From Gambelia wislizenii (lineage: Eukaryota > Chordata > Lepidosauria > Squamata > Crotaphytidae): a DNA stretch of 64,000 nt. Both the position numbers and the translations under genes were made by a program. Below are positions 52,691 to 64,000 of this stretch, one piece after another. The stretch is taken from the NCBI GenBank assembly GCA_030847615.1, contig JAUMIR010000005.1:59919001-59983000 (forward strand), given 5' to 3'. The stretch's first letter is position 1. Each line of letters starts with the position of its first letter. The notes under the pieces are model-generated. The model was not told where the DNA came from and did no database searches. It saw only the letters and a program-made list of their open reading frames with translations.

Positions 52691-54297
52691 CTATATTTAC
52701 AGACTAGTAAATACAAAAGAAAAATAACACTTTTAGAAGTTACCAAAGAACAACTGCTTCTTAGTATCTTAGGGGTTTCCTTTGTTTTTGAGAAAGAAGA
52801 CTTTAAAAAGGATAACAAGGTTTGCAACAATATTAAGGAAGCCATTTAAGAAACGGGGCAAGCTTAAGTCATAAAAGGAATGAATCAATCAATGGGGTAA
52901 TCCTTTTTGGGAAAACCCTTTTAACTAAATTAAGATAGCACTATGCCAATCAAAGAGACAAAATGAAGCTAATTCCTCCCTCCCCACAGCAATTTACAAA
53001 AACTATTGCCAAAATATCATCCCTTATTTACTATACACAAAGTATTTTAAAGGTTTGATCATTCTTGATTCCTCAAAGTGAAAAAAATGACCTTGTCTTC
53101 TAGTGAGGAGAACCCAAAGTCTTACAATTCAGGTTAGAGAAAAGGTCACAGTTAAAACAAGCTTAAGTGGTCACCCCATTGTTTAGTGTAAGAGATCAAA
53201 CATCACAAGACTGAGTGAAAGAAGCACTCATTAGCAGCTCAACACATTAATTAGCTTGGCCCATGGAAACAGAATATCTTCTTTTCCAACACCCCCTACC
53301 CAAAAAAACCCCTTATACTTTGTGTAATATGGTGAATACTGTGGATTTAGGATTTATTTACTTTTTGAAATCTATATTCTTCCTCATAGTCCCCAGTAAG
53401 ACGTTTAAAATAGATCCTTCTGTATAGATGTCTACAGTAGCAGTCCCATTTATGGGCGGAAGGGCACTTTCTTTCGTTTCCCCATGTACAACAGCTCAAA
53501 GTTATATGAAAAACATATAAATCTGGTTTAAACAAAGACCAAGTTGAGAATTTAAAAAAAAATTATCAGCAGCAAGAAATCTAAAATATCATCTATACCA
53601 CCAGTACCCAGTGTAATTGAAAACCAGCACTTCTACACCTGATGCTCTCCAGATGTGCTTTGACTACAAATGCCATCATTCCTGACCATGCTGTCTGAAG
53701 AACTGTAATCCAATACATCTAGAAGGCACTAAGTTCCAGAAGACATATGTAAATGTTATACACTTCATTATCATACACTCATTCTTCATCTTACTCTGCT
53801 CAACAGGCACATTTTGCCAAATCACAAATCTCTGAGTGGAAATCTCTTTATTACACAAAGGCAGTGCACAACAGACATTAAAGTAATTTAAATTAAGTAG
53901 AATTAGAATATCATTTGAAACAACTACAGAATGAAAGACAGCAAAAATCTATGAAAACCTACAAGCAGATTGAGGTAAAATGACAAACCTTTTAAAATGC
54001 CAAAGTACACTTAAAAATCAAAACCTCATGAGTGAAGAACTGTTATGTTGGCACCAGCCATACCTCTGTGAGGCAGATATTTAAGAGCAGTGACACTACA
54101 TGAAAAAAAGGGAGAGAAATTCCCATCTTGGTGCACAAATAACACAAGTAACTTCTGCTAAAAAGAAAGCATTCAGAGAAGACCATCAACTGACAACGTT
54201 TAAAAAAAATCTAAAAGGAATTAGACACATTTCCCTTAAATCTTTTAGGGCTACTTTCATGTTTTATGCTTATTTTCACTAAATGCTTTTATCCTTC

Positions 54298-54345
54298 TCT
54301 CTCTCTCTCTCTCTCTCTCTCCTTCTCTCTCTCTCTCTCACACAC
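54298..54345. repeat. (TC)n microsatellite passing into (CA)n
   Basis: A dinucleotide run with one interruption (CCTTC). Confidence 0.9.
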
Positions 54346-54934
54346 AAAAAAATAGCCATTTCAGTCTGTTACAGCAAAAATAAATATGACACTTGCTGCA
54401 CCTTCAAAACTTAACATATTTTATATGGGACAGTCATAATACTTATTAGGTGCAACAAGACACTTTATTCTTTTAAATATGTGCAATGTTCTCTTCCAGG
54501 CCTTCACAATAATAGGTTACCCAGACAGTCAGGGCCAACTCCATGAACCCTCAGTTCTGTGTGCAGCCACGCTTTCTGGTGAACCATCAACTCCAAAATC
54601 AACTATCTGGATTGACCCATTCATTTAATGTGACCACTGACCTCTGCAGGACAAGAAGATATGCAAAATATTTCTCGTTTGGACAGCAACCTTAACTACA
54701 AAACACACTCTTTTGCTCTGGTGTGTTTCTGTATTTTTCAACTCAATAACTAATACATAATACATAACTCTGATTACAAACCTTGTCGCTCACTATTCAG
54801 TTCCTGACTTTCTTCTGCCTCCTGGTTCAGGGAGTCTTCACTCACCTCTGACAACTGCCTTCAGTTCAACCTTACCATTTGTCAGAATATGAGACAATCC
54901 TACTCACTTACAAAAAAGATAAAGGAATATATTG

Positions 54935-55165
54935 CTTGTCTGTGTGTGTGCCTTCAAGTTGCCTGTCAATGTATAACACTACCCCCTGCCCAGAATCTCA
55001 TAGAGTTTTCCAGAGGTGGTTTGCCATTATCAGCCTCTGAAATATAGCCCACAACACCTGGTATTCCTTGGCAGTCTCCCATCCAAGTGCCAACCAGGCC
55101 TGACCCTACTTAGCTTCCAAGATCAGACAAGATCTGGTGCTTTGCAGAGAATTTAAGCCCTACAC
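54935..55165 (-). mobile_element. 5S-rRNA-derived SINE with Bov-B-like tail
   Basis: Same family as 52452-52690: TCTCCCATCCAAGTGCCAAC and CTTCCAAGATCAGACAAGAT, with GTGTGTGTGCCTTCAAGTTG at the LINE-like end. Confidence 0.85.
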
Positions 55166-55182
55166 TCAATCTAATCAGTCAT

Positions 55183-55187
<5 letters not shown>

Positions 55188-55223
<36 letters not shown>

Positions 55224-55224
55224 A
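55188..55224. repeat. (GT)n/(GA)n microsatellite
   Basis: Mixed dinucleotide run. Confidence 0.85.
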
Positions 55225-55994
55225 AACCTAAATTCTAGTTATAGACCTCATCTTACCCTCATATGTAGGATGCAACACAATACCAAAATACTGGCTATTC
55301 AACTGTCATTACTGGTATTGTTGCATTCATGCCTATTCTGGTGACAATTCACTTCACTGTATATTTGCCTATTTGCAAGTGAGCCATCAGCCAGGTTTAG
55401 CTTTCTGTGGCTTGGCAAAGTATACAATGGATATAACAAGAAACCAAGGGCAAAGGTATTGTTAGATGCTAACACTGGTAAGCAGCTCAGGACCCAATTG
55501 TAAATTGCAATGAACAGCTGTTGGATATAAATATGCCCGTGTTTCTGTTGCTATGTGCTGTGAGGTATTTATGCTGCACATATTTTCATTGCTGCAACCC
55601 TTTGCAATTAAGATCCATTTCAGAGTAAATATATTTATATAAATATTTATGGGCCCAAGGCCAGACCCTGATCTCACTCTCAGATCATTCTCCCAATAGC
55701 AACCCTCTTCTCACATTTGCACTAGTGTAACTGTGATGAAGCATTCACCTAAAGTATATGAAGTTTAAAAGCACAACTACATAGTAATGCTCTCTTTTGC
55801 ATGCATTCTCAGTATTCAGGCACTGACAGAAATAGGATGAGACAAGTTCAGTGTCAAATTATGCCCCATGTGAAAAAAATTACTCTTATATCTTGTCTCC
55901 AAATTTCTGTTCAGAAAGGTGTTGGAAGTGCTTTAGCTCATGTCCATTCTGTCTTACATGACCAATCACAACTACAAAAAGCAGGGGAATATTT

Positions 55995-56063
55995 TTGTGT
56001 GTGTGTGCCTTTAAGTCACCTGTCAACTTATAGTGACCCCATGAATTTAACAGGGTTTTCTTA
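55995..56063 (-). mobile_element. Bov-B-type SINE tail fragment
   Basis: It contains GTGTGTGTGCCTTTAAGTCA and CCTGTCAACTTATAGTGACC only. Confidence 0.6.
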
Positions 56064-56231
56064 GGGCTCGTCTATACTGGCCAGTTAAATCGGGGCCAGT
56101 CCAGAGCATTATGCTCCAGACTGGCCCCAGATCAGTGTGTCCACAAGGGCCCTGCTGGCCTGTCCCCTATTCTTGGAGCCACCACTACTGTTGCTTCCTT
56201 GTCAGCCTCGGAGTCCTACCCAACCAGTCTC

Positions 56232-56330
56232 TGAAGATGCCAGCCACAGATGCAGGTGAAATATCAGAAATAAACACTTCCAGAACATGGCCTCACAGCC
56301 TGGAAAAAACCCTAGGAAAATCTATGGATG
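56232..56330 (+). mobile_element. Penelope-like element 3' end
   Basis: CTGAAGATGCCAGCCACAGA, TGCAGGTGAAATATCAGAAA and GGCCTCACAGCCTGGAAAAA match the inverted 3' UTR at 49376-49475. Confidence 0.75.
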
Positions 56331-56354
56331 TCAGCCGTGAAATCCTTCGACTTC

Positions 56355-56505
56355 ATATTGTAAAATCCAAAATTGTCCACAAGGGTATTATTGTCCACAA
56401 GGGCTGAGATATTGACACCTTTGTTGTCTGTTCAATGTACACAAACTTTGTTTCATGCACAAAATTATTAAAAATAACGTGTATAAAATTTCCTTCAGTC
56501 TCCTG
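56355..56505. mobile_element. MER2-like Tigger element, left part (split by CR1)
   Basis: GTCCACAAGGGCTGAGATAT, CAATGTACACAAACTTTGTT and TCATGCACAAAATTATTAAA resemble the middle of the mammalian MER2 consensus as I remember it. It breaks off where CR1 starts. Confidence 0.65.
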
Positions 56506-58732
56506 GAGTTTGTTATACAATGGAAAGGAGAAGCCAGGCATAGTCAGACACGCATTCTTGACTTTAGGAGAGCTGATTTCAATAAACTCAGGGAAATACT
56601 GGGGATGATCCCATGGTCAAGAATACTAAAAGAGAAGGGACCTCAAGACGGATGGGACTTTCTCAAAAGGGAGATACTGAAGGCACAATTTCAAACAGTA
56701 CCATTGAGGAAGAAAAATGGGAGGTGTCTCAAGAAACCAGGATGGATGACTAAAGAACTTTCAATGGAGCTAAGTTTTAAACGGAACATGTATAGGAAAT
56801 GGAAAAGGGGGGAAATCACCAAAGAAGAATTCAAACAGATAGCGAACACGTGTAGGAGTAAAGTCAGAAAAGCTAAAGCGCAGAATGAGCTCAGGCTTGC
56901 TAGGGAGGTTAAGAACAATAAAAAGGGGTTTTTTGGGTATGTCCGCAGCAAAAGGAGGAAGTAGGAAATGATAGGGCCGCTACGTGGAGAAGATGGCAAA
57001 ATGCTAACAGGGGACAGAGAAAAGGCAGAGTTACTCAACACCTTCTTTGCCTCAGTGTTTTCAGAAAAGGAAAAGGAGGACCAACCTGAGGAGAATGGAA
57101 CAGAGGACACAATAGGGGAAATCCAGCTCAAAATAAGTAAAGAGGTGGTACAGGAATACCTTCTTAATCTAAATGAATTTAAATCTCCAGGACCAGATGA
57201 ACTACATCCAAGAGTATTAAAAGAGCTGGCAAATATAATCTCAGAGCCATTGGCAATAATATTTGAGAACTCCTGGAGAACAGGAGAAGTCCCAGCAGAC
57301 TGGAGGAGGGCAAACGTTGTTCCCATCTTCAAAAAGGGGAAAAAAGAGGATCCCAACAACTATCGTCCAGTTAGTCTGACATCAATACCAGGGAAGATTC
57401 TAGAACAGATCATTAAACAGAGAGTCTGTGAACATTTAGAAGGCAATGCCATAATCACAAAAAGTCAGCATGGGTTTCAGAGAAACAAGTCATGCCAGAC
57501 TAATCTGATCTCTTTTTTTGATAAAGTTACCAGCTTGGTAGATGAAGGGAATGCTGTGGACATTGCATACCTTGATTTCAGTAAGGCCTTTGACAAGGTT
57601 CCCCATGACATTCTTGCAAACAAGCTTGTAGAATGTGGGCTAGACAAGTTAACTGTTCAATGGATTTGTAATTGGTTGACCGGCCGAACCCAAAGGGTGC
57701 TCAGCAGTGGCTCCTCTTCGTCTTGGAAAGATGTGACCAGTGGGGTGCCACAGGGTTCTGTCCTGGGCCCAGTGCTATTCAACATCTTTATCAATGACTT
57801 AGATGAGGGAATTAGGGGCATACTCATCAAATTTGCAGATGACACCAAATTGGGAGGAGTAGCTAATACCCTAGAGGACAGGATCAAAATTCAGAATGAC
57901 CTGGATAGACTGGAGAGCTGGGCCAAAGCTAACAAAATGAAATTCAATACGGAGAAATGTAAAGTACTGCATTTAGGGCGGAAAAATGAAATGCATAAAT
58001 ATAGGATGGGAGAGACCTGGCTGAATGAGACTACGTGCGAAAGGGATCTAGGAGTCCTAGTAGACCACAAGTTGAACATGAGTCAACAGTGTGATGCGGC
58101 AGCTAAAAAGGCCAATGCAATTTTGGGCTGCATCAATAGAAGTATAGTGTCTAGATCAAGGGAAGTAATAGTGCCACTCTATTCTGCCTTGGTCAGACCT
58201 CACTTAGAATACTGTGTCCAGTTCTGGGCACCACAATTCAGAAAGGATATTGACAAATTGGAGCGTGTCCAGAGAAGGGCAACTAAAATGGTGAAAGGTC
58301 TGGAAACAATGCCTTATGAGGAGAGACTTAGGGAGCTGGGTATGTTTAGCCTGGAAAAAAGACGGTTTAGAGGTGATATGATAGCCCTGTTTAAGTATTT
58401 GAAGGGATGTCACGCTGAGGATGGAGCAGGCTTGTTTTCTGCTGCTCCAGAGACTGGAACACGGAGCAATGGGTGCAAGCTCCAGGAACAGAGATTCCAC
58501 CTCAACATGAGGAGGAACTTTTTGACAGTAAGAGCTGTTCGGCAGTGGAACACACTCCCTCGGAGCGTGGTGGGGTCTCCTTCCTTGGAGGTCTTTAAAC
58601 AGAGGCTGGATGGCCATCTGTCGGGGATGCTTTGATTGTGATTTCCTGCATGGCAGGGGGGTTGGACTGGATGGCCCTCGTGGTCTCTTCCAACTCTGCA
58701 ATTCTATGATTCTATGATTCTATGATTCTATG
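56506..58732 (+). mobile_element. CR1 LINE, longest copy, RT complete, one in-frame stop
   Basis: The frame runs from the truncation point to 58635 with a single in-frame TAG at 56962-56964. The part after it, 56968-58635, gives 555 codons. It covers the linker before RT (DFRRADFNKLREILGMIPW), RT fingers ([37 protein letters not shown]), palm ([20 protein letters not shown]) and the C-terminal region ending GHLSGML. The endonuclease domain and ORF1 are missing. The tail is four ATTCTATG units (58701-58732). It was inserted into a MER2-like element. Confidence 0.95.
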
Positions 58733-58883
58733 TGTATATGAAACATAAATGAATTTTGTGTTTAGACTTGGGTCCCATCTCCAGGATATCTCATTATGTA
58801 TACGCAAGTATTCCAAAATCCGAAATATTCCAAAATCCAAAATACCTCTGGTCGCAAGCATTTTAGATACAGCAGACTTAACC
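58733..58883. mobile_element. MER2-like Tigger element, right part
   Basis: The sequence resumes TGAAACATAAATGAATTTTG and TTTAGACTTGGGTCCCATCT, passes AAATCCGAAATATTCCAAAA and ends near TTAACCTG, the expected MER2-type end. Confidence 0.65.
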
Positions 58884-59892
58884 TGCATGCATGTTTTTCA
58901 TTATTTTGACAGCATTATGTGAATGAGCCTGTATTTTTTAACATATCTCCACAGATTTTGCTTTTAAAGTAATATAGTGCATGAGCATATGTATTAGGTA
59001 ACGTTATAGACATGTTTGAATACATTTAGTTCACTTTACATATTCCCCACCCCCACTGCCTGTCATATTGTATTTATTCATTGTTTAATTATTCAAGTTT
59101 GTGTATTTCATTTGTTTGCCATTGCTGTCATGGTAGATTGTTACCTGTTTCAATTGCTTATTATTTTAATACAATGTGTTGTGTATTTTCATTGTTATGT
59201 AACAATTGACCTGCAAGTACTGGTAGGTAAAATTAATAACAATCTGCCTGTGGTAAGCCCCCACCACCACCACATACACACCTTTAAAAATAGTTCCAGG
59301 GTTCCTGCCTAAGCAAGCAGCATTGGAAATAGAGGCTAGACAACAGCAATTTTTAATGGATGGAGAACAAAATATGCACGTCACAATATGCAGTGTGTGT
59401 ACAGAGCCCAAGAATGCAATTCTATAGTATCATCAGTACTTTAATTAAATACACATACTCTTCCCATATCCCAGACATTTAAAGAAAATTAATTGGGAGA
59501 CTACAAAAACAGACATGACTGGAGACCTTAGGAACAAGATACTAGTCACGCCTCAGTTATTGCAAAGATTTAATCACTTGTCTCTGAAATACAATCCAGT
59601 CTTGCTAGGTGGACCCAAACACACTGCCAGCAAGCTCTGAGGCGGAACCTACTAATAACTGGAAGAGAACAGCAGCTTAACTAACACATATCTCCTCATC
59701 AGTCTTGTCAATATATAACCAGCTTAGTTAGCATACACTCCTGATGGAGAAAATCTTGATGCTTTTTACTTCATCTTTTTATACTTCTAGCAAGCTAAAC
59801 CAGTATTGTTAAACCATCAAATGAAATCAAGGGGACTACAGGACATTCAGCTTGATTTCATTTTGTGTAGAACAACACAAATGTTCTCAAAC

Positions 59893-60366
59893 CACAATTC
59901 AAGAAGGATCTTGACAAGCTGGAACATGTCCAGAGCACTAGGAGGGCAACCAAAACGGTAAAAGGTCTGGAAGCCATGCCCTATGAGGAGCTGGGTATGT
60001 TTAGTCTGGAGGAGAAAAGGTTAAGAGGTGACATGATAGCCATGTTTAAATATATGAAGGGAAGTCATAGTGAGGATGGAACAAGTTTGTTTTCTGCTGT
60101 TCCAGAGACCAAGACATGGAAAAATGGACTCAAACTAAAGGAAAAGAGATTTCACCTAAACATTAAGAAGAACTTCCTGACAGGAGTTGTTCAGCAGCGG
60201 GATGAACTGCCTCAGAGTGGTGGAGTCCCTTTCTTTGGAGGTTTTTAAACAGAGGCTGGATGGCCATCTGTTGGGAATCAAAATACTGTAGTGTATTCCT
60301 GCAGGGCAGGTTGTTGGACTAGAATGGCCCTTGTGTTCTTCCAACTCTATGATTGTACGATTCTAT
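59893..60366 (+). mobile_element. CR1 LINE 3' fragment, decayed
   Basis: Starts at the region for QFKKDLDKLEHVQS, continues with [19 protein letters not shown] and ends CTATGATTGTACGATTCTAT. A deletion shortens the [11 protein letters not shown] region. Confidence 0.88.
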
Positions 60367-63255
60367 CAAATCTTTTCTATTTATCTATTAGAATGATCAG
60401 CCACTTCAATAAAAAAGAGTATCCAAAGCTCTTCATTTTTTTCCCAACGGTGATGAAATTTTGTGAGCAAACTGCTCCTTTAAAATCCACTTCTAGTTTT
60501 TCAAAGAGGCCTTTAAAGTGTTTGTTCAGGTTAAATATCCCTGTTGTTCCCTCAATTATTTAAAAACACATGCACCAGTCCTGAAACCTGTTCTACCTGC
60601 CATGCCACTTAAACATTCCTGCAGAAAACCATGGTATGATTTCCACTTCCTTATAAAATCACAAGTTGTTTGCATCTCCATCTTCAAAGCTCACAACCAT
60701 ACAACTGGATCCATTGTTCAGTTACACATGATCAGACAGCATGCTTTTGTGTAATAGGAAAATAATACAGAAGCCACAGTTTACTCATGTATGATCAAGG
60801 CCCTGTTACAAAACCTATATTGTTCAGCCCTGTGCAGAAAATGAAGATCAAAGGGTTGACTTTTTGTCTTGAGTACCTGATTAAGCTGCCTTTTCCTTTT
60901 CTTTTCTTTTTTTTTAAAAGAAATATAAACATAAAGTTTACTGAACTTAACATGTTACTACCAAGCAAGCAACTAAGAATTTCACTATTTTTATCTATTG
61001 CATGTATTATTTAATGGAACTGAATATGAAATACATACAGGTGTAATGAGAGCACGTATAAGTCACCTGTCATTAAAGAGGATGAAAATCTTTCTGAATC
61101 ACTATGATTAAATATGATCATATATAGATTTTAGGTTAAATTTCTCAGACTTATCGAAGCTGATATGTCTTCTTTCTAAACTTGCTTTAACTTTTTGCTC
61201 CCATCGTCTGTTCCTCAAGAGTCCATCTACCTCCTTACAAACAGTTTACATAATTTACATTTAGGGTTCCTACTTAACTTGCCTGCACTAGATCATACTA
61301 GTCTGGAAATTTAAAAAAATGAAAGGATGCGTAAAAGGTGCATCCCCGTCCTCCTAAGACTTAATGTGTGCCTTTCCTTTCCACAGCTTTCCCCATCTTC
61401 ATGACATATTTGATACTGGAGTGCTTTATTTGCTAATCCCCACAGTCTTTCTTGATCATCTCCTGATGATTCTATCATTTCAATGTTTGAAATATATTCT
61501 GCGCACAGTACGCTCATCAAAGCCAGAATCATTTATTAAAACACTAATCATTAGGCCAGAGGGGTGGAACCATCACCAGTTTCCAGCTAATCAACCCTAT
61601 GCATAAACAAGGTTTTGATACAGGAACACAGAGCTGACATATTTGAACTCAAATCAGGTGAGGAGAATGGCAGCAATTGGTTCCCAGAGTTCCAGAAGTC
61701 AGGTTCTCCCATATCACACCCTGCTTCTGTCCCCCGGGCCCAGCTTCAAAACATCTTAACAAACCATTTAGGAATCATGTCATGCACTATGGAAAAACCA
61801 GAGCTTTAAAAATGATCAAGGAAATTAGATTTGACAATGAGGATGGGGAAAACCTTTGGCCCTCAATGTTGCAAGCTGCCTTCAGTCCCATTTTTTTTTT
61901 TTTTTGAGAAAGACTGGATATAAATTATAGTAAGTAAATAAACAGCAGGACAAGTAATAATGGATTGTCCAGATTAACTTTCTGCTGTTAACAATGGATA
62001 ATGCTCTTATACCTGAACTCCCACCCTATGGTTCTCTTGCTTAAGCAACCATTCCCACCAAATCTAAATATACTATTTTTTCTGCCTAACTATAATAAAG
62101 CAACATGATATTTCATGTATTTTAATCTGCACCATACATTCAATTTTTATGCAGACTTTTTAAACCACTTAATATTATCTCTTTCAAACTCTAATACCAG
62201 ATTTACAGAAAGGAAATACTGTGTGTAATTACTTTATTGTTGAGTGAATAGCAGATAGGTATCAGATAATGATCTCTCTGAATATGATACTGTCCTCTCT
62301 CCAAGAACATTTTTTTCTCCTGTGCTATCACCATGCAGGTACCCTACCCATGTTAAATGAAAGTAATTACAGTTATATATATTTTAAAACACGAATAGTT
62401 GTTAATAAGAGGTGAATATATTAGCCCTCCATTGCTGGAGTTATACATGTTAGCCTTTTTTTGTAACTCTCATTAACACTCTGCAGCACTGAATGCAATT
62501 AATATTTTAAACCAATTTTTATAAGCACCCATCCTCTGATTTTCTTTTAAGGTTGGCCAAACATCTGTTATCTCTTTATTGGAAATACTGCAGTACCTTA
62601 GAAAACTGTGCCCAACTTAACTTGATTTGACTGATTTTTCATTCCATTAAAAACTCCCACTGCTATTAAAATTCCCCTCCTCTACATGTCTAACTAATCT
62701 CTCATAAAACTGTCTGTAGCAACTAATTTATGCATCCACAAGAGACTACTCTGCCTGACTTGATTCTTTCAGTATTAAAAATGTATCTTACCCTCTCTTT
62801 AAAAAAACAAAGCAACAAAACAATAAAAACTCCTATGCTGTGTCTAACTCCTATACATATTTAAAATTTTAGCAAAAATCAAAAATACAAGATCCCACCC
62901 TTTTAAAATATGAGGCAGGCAAGGTATAACCAAATTCCCATTTGCACATTTTAGTTTGGATAAATTGTTGCGCTAGTCTTTAATCCAGTTCAGAAATTGT
63001 ATTAATATATCTCTGAATGCTTTCCTATTTTTAGTCCTCTAATTAGTTATATGACAGGTTGTATCAACCCTTTCATCTACATTTTCCTATTTTCTATTGT
63101 TCCACTTTGATCATCTATATTTTCCATTTGTTTCAGTGATTATCTGTTTCAATTTGTAACCATATTTTTTCCCCTCAGTGTCTTTTATGTCTTGTCTAAC
63201 ACATACGACTCCTCGAACGTTTTCATCAACGCTGTATACGTACAATCCTAAATAT
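60367..63255. other. AT-rich intronic stretch with no recognised feature
   Basis: I read both strands and found no exon, SINE or LINE I can name. A T17 run lies at about 61892-61908. It belongs to the large FREM3 intron if the gene extends to the right. Confidence 0.6.
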
Positions 63256-63780
63256 ACGCTAGACTGACTATGTGATGAATGTTGCTGTCCTTGAGCAAGC
63301 ATGGATCACAAGCATCGAGGCCATGATATTGAGAATACAGCTGCACTGGGCAGGGCACGTTTCTAGGATGGAGGACCATCGCCTCCCTAAAATAGTACTC
63401 TACGGTGAACTCGCCACAGGTCAGTGTAAGAGGGGCGCTCCAAAAAAGCGATACAAGGATTCCCTGAAACAACATTTCAGGCTTGGCCAAATTGATCACC
63501 AACAATGGTCTGCCCTGGCTTCACATCGGGAGGCATGGAGATGCAGTATCCACAATGCTGCAGCTTTATTTGAGAACTCACACTGAACAAGTCTTGAAGA
63601 GAAATGACAATGCAGAAAGAATCACAACCCAGAAACATCACCCAAGGAGACCCTCTGCTGTGTTTTCTGCAACTGGACTTGTTTATCTCAGATTGGCCTT
63701 TTCAATCATCAGCGCGCTTGCAGAAAGCGTGGGATGAGTCTTTCCTGAATCTTCGTTTGTGAAGAAAAGCCTGAGAGAGA
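63256..63780 (+). mobile_element. 3' end of a non-LTR LINE ORF2
   Basis: The frame at 63272-63586 encodes a C-terminal region usual in several LINE clades (LHWAGHVSRMEDHRLPKIVL; KRGAPKKRYKDSLKQHF; WSALASHREAWRCSIH). After a frameshift a CNWTCLSQIGLFNHQRAC zinc-finger-like motif follows. It ends in (GA)n at 63774-63785. The clade is not certain. Confidence 0.8.
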
Positions 63781-63789
63781 GAGAGATGG

Positions 63790-64000
63790 TCAAAATTATA
63801 TGGATTGGGATGCGAACATATGGCAATCCATTCATACGGACATGTGCATAAATATGTATCATTCGGAAGAGGGGCAGCCAAATCCACTGCAAAGTCTATG
63901 TGTGTTGCGTCCAGGGCTTCATCCGGATTTTAAAAAAGCTCTGTATGACATGCGAATGTGCAACTGTTTGAACACTCACATTTGCACAGATATGAACAGG
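63790..64000 (+). repeat. unclassified TIR-type repeat, copy 3 of 3, cut by window edge
   Basis: It is the reverse complement of 45300-45512 with modest divergence and continues beyond the window. Confidence 0.6.

Noticed and set aside
56691..57359. 222-residue minus-strand ORF
   Set aside because: It is the antisense shadow of the CR1 reverse transcriptase frame.
47808..64000. Further 5' FREM3 exons (CSPG or Calx-beta 1-2)
   Set aside because: I looked for Calx-beta and CSPG-like peptides on the minus strand and saw none between the repeats. Short exons could be missed without an alignment.

Overview
This window is ordinary vertebrate chromosomal DNA: short exons with GT/AG splice sites spread through long, repeat-filled introns. 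The repeats point to a squamate reptile, probably a lizard. They include CR1 LINEs with a tail of repeated ATTCTATG, tRNA-derived SINEs with a Bov-B-type 3' end (Sauria type), SINEs derived from 5S rRNA with the same tail, L2-type LINE remnants, a Penelope-like element and Tigger-like MITEs. The species cannot be read from the sequence.

Two protein-coding genes lie tail to tail. On the + strand, 570-6577, are the last five coding exons of SMARCA5 (SNF2H), the ISWI chromatin-remodelling ATPase. They encode the SANT and SLIDE domains and the basic C-terminus. On the - strand, 12135-47807, are the last 18 coding exons of a FRAS1/FREM-family gene. I call it FREM3 because FREM3 is the neighbour of SMARCA5 in human, while the protein resembles FREM2. 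I read the 18 exons by hand. They join into one open frame of about 1,170 codons covering Calx-beta repeats, the conserved FREM C-terminal ectodomain, a furin-type site, one transmembrane helix and a PDZ-type C-terminus. The 5' exons lie beyond the right edge, and I recognise no exon between 47808 and 64000.

Layout: 1-6800, SMARCA5 3' end, with a composite TIR element nested with CR1 in intron 2469-4730. 6800-12100, intergenic, a few SINE and MITE fragments. 12135-26453, FREM3 3' exons, with a clean 998-bp solo LTR (19320-20317) and a three-level nest of elements (23337-24517). 26454-33073, the longest intron between recognised exons, holding half of a local duplication, a ~500-bp tandem duplication, a perfect 49-bp foldback and a long CR1. 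33074-47807, the densest exon cluster, with an L2 LINE interrupted by an A-tailed insert. 47808-64000, the upstream FREM3 intron, with a Penelope fragment, two long CR1 copies (one splitting a MER2-like Tigger element), and 5S-derived SINEs.

I found no CRISPR array, operon, bacterial-type defence locus or other radically new system. The most interesting items are the FREM2-like C-terminal half of this FREM3, the perfect foldback at 30712-30819, the duplicated intronic block (27046-28552 and 39575-40170), the solo LTR with exact target-site duplication, and the nested insertions whose empty sites can be read from sister copies.
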